NCBI GenBank assembly: GCA_018268735.1
Contig: JAFDWA010000096.1
Coordinates: 1-6,459 of the forward strand
Length of the DNA stretch: 6,459 nt
DNA from: Actinomycetota bacterium
Lineage (GTDB): Bacteria > Actinomycetota > Acidimicrobiia > Acidimicrobiales > Microtrichaceae
Reading direction: 5' to 3'
The notes beneath the pieces are model-generated. The model was not told the origin of the DNA. It did no database searches and saw only the letters and a program-made list of their open reading frames with translations. The position numbers and the translations under genes were made by a program. Positions 5,992 through 6,459 of the stretch are shown here, one piece after another. The stretch's first letter is position 1; each line of letters begins with the position of its first letter.

Positions 5992-6459
5992 GTGTCGGCG
6001 GTGCCCCCGCTGTTCCGGACCGTCGACCTGCGTGACCAGCCGCTCGGCCAGGTCGTCGCCGGGCTGACCCTCACCGCGATCGCGGTGCCGGAGGTGCTCG
6101 GGTTCGCCCGAATCGCGGGGATGCCCGTGGCGACCGGGCTCACGACGATGATCCTCCCGGCGGTGGCGTTCGTCGCGTTCTGCTCGTCGCGTCGTCTCGT
6201 CGTCGGAGCGGACTCGGCGACCGCCGCGATCCTCGCGGCCGGCCTCGCGGGGACGGCGGTCGCCGGGTCGGCGCACTACGTGCGCCTCGCCGGTGTCGTC
6301 GCGCTGGCGACCGGCGTGGTGCTCGTCGTCGCCCGCCTGCTGCGCCTCGGGTTCCTCGCCGACTTCCTGTCGCGGACGGTGCTGATCGGGTTCCTCGCGG
6401 GCGTCGGCATCCAGGTGTCGGCGCGTCAGCTGCCCGACATGCTCGGCATCGTGGTCCAC
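5992..6459 (+). CDS. SulP-family anion transporter (partial, N-terminal 156 residues)
   Basis: SulP (SLC26-like) proteins are membrane transporters or channels for sulfate, bicarbonate or related anions. The frame is open from a GTG at 5992 to the right edge. The visible part has LGQVVAGLTLTAIAVPEVLGFARIAG in two pieces (18-30 and 31-43), the SulP entry motif with a conserved Pro in the first hydrophobic segment. SSRRLVVGADSATAAIL (65-81) is the family's conserved stretch after helix 3, and LGFLADFLSRTVLIGFLAG (119-137) with VGIQV follows. At least four membrane segments are visible; the rest of the membrane domain and any STAS domain are beyond the edge. The start is uncertain: GTG at 5992 has only a weak GGTGA upstream, while GTGs at 5935 and 6001 are in frame. 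The substrate cannot be assigned. Confidence 0.9.
   Translation, partial: MSAVPPLFRTVDLRDQPLGQVVAGLTLTAIAVPEVLGFARIAGMPVATGLTTMILPAVAFVAFCSSRRLVVGADSATAAILAAGLAGTAVAGSAHYVRLAGVVALATGVVLVVARLLRLGFLADFLSRTVLIGFLAGVGIQVSARQLPDMLGIVVH

Noticed and set aside
4724..6067. 447-residue open frame on the plus strand opposite the C69 gene
   Set aside because: It is a shadow of the C69 coding strand, with Arg/Gly/Val-rich low-complexity content, and it also overlaps the SulP start in another frame.

Overview
The window is high-GC DNA (about 70% by eye) with G/C-ending codons and tightly packed genes. It looks like an actinobacterial chromosome. The mix of genes and the form of the EgtB protein make me think of Acidimicrobiia or a relative, but that is a guess from style and not a placement. 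I see no rRNA, tRNA, insertion sequence or CRISPR array.

Layout, left to right. (1) Positions 1-1802, minus strand: an ergothioneine operon read right to left, egtB (complete, 450-1802) followed by egtD (N-terminal 151 residues, running off the left edge). The two overlap by four bases (ATGA). (2) Positions 1829-3037, plus strand: a 12-helix-type MFS transporter, divergent from egtB with only 26 bp between the start codons. (3) Positions 3019-3221: a short convergent intergenic region with five 17-bp tandem repeats, the first lying inside the end of the transporter gene, followed by a 15-bp hairpin. (4) Positions 3222-5932, minus strand: a two-gene unit, a secernin/C69-family Ntn hydrolase followed two bases later by a flavin monoamine oxidase. 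(5) Positions 5992-6459, plus strand: the N-terminal third or so of a SulP-family anion transporter, divergent from the C69 gene and cut by the right edge.

How the genes work together. EgtD trimethylates histidine to hercynine, and EgtB joins hercynine to a sulfur donor (cysteine or gamma-glutamylcysteine) with O2 to give the sulfoxide precursor of ergothioneine. The EgtB has the active-site layout of the Chloracidobacterium thermophilum (type II) enzyme rather than the mycobacterial one: three His ligands plus a Tyr-Tyr pair, all at a constant offset from the published numbering as I remember it. No egtA, egtC or egtE lies on the visible side. The divergent MFS protein could be co-regulated with egtB, but its substrate is unknown. 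The amine oxidase and the C69 hydrolase look translationally coupled and have no evident link to ergothioneine.

The least conventional items are the type II EgtB, the 17-bp repeat seeded from a stop codon (it places a TGA in all three frames after the transporter), and the very compact divergent gap carrying a 13-bp palindrome. I found no clearly undescribed system.
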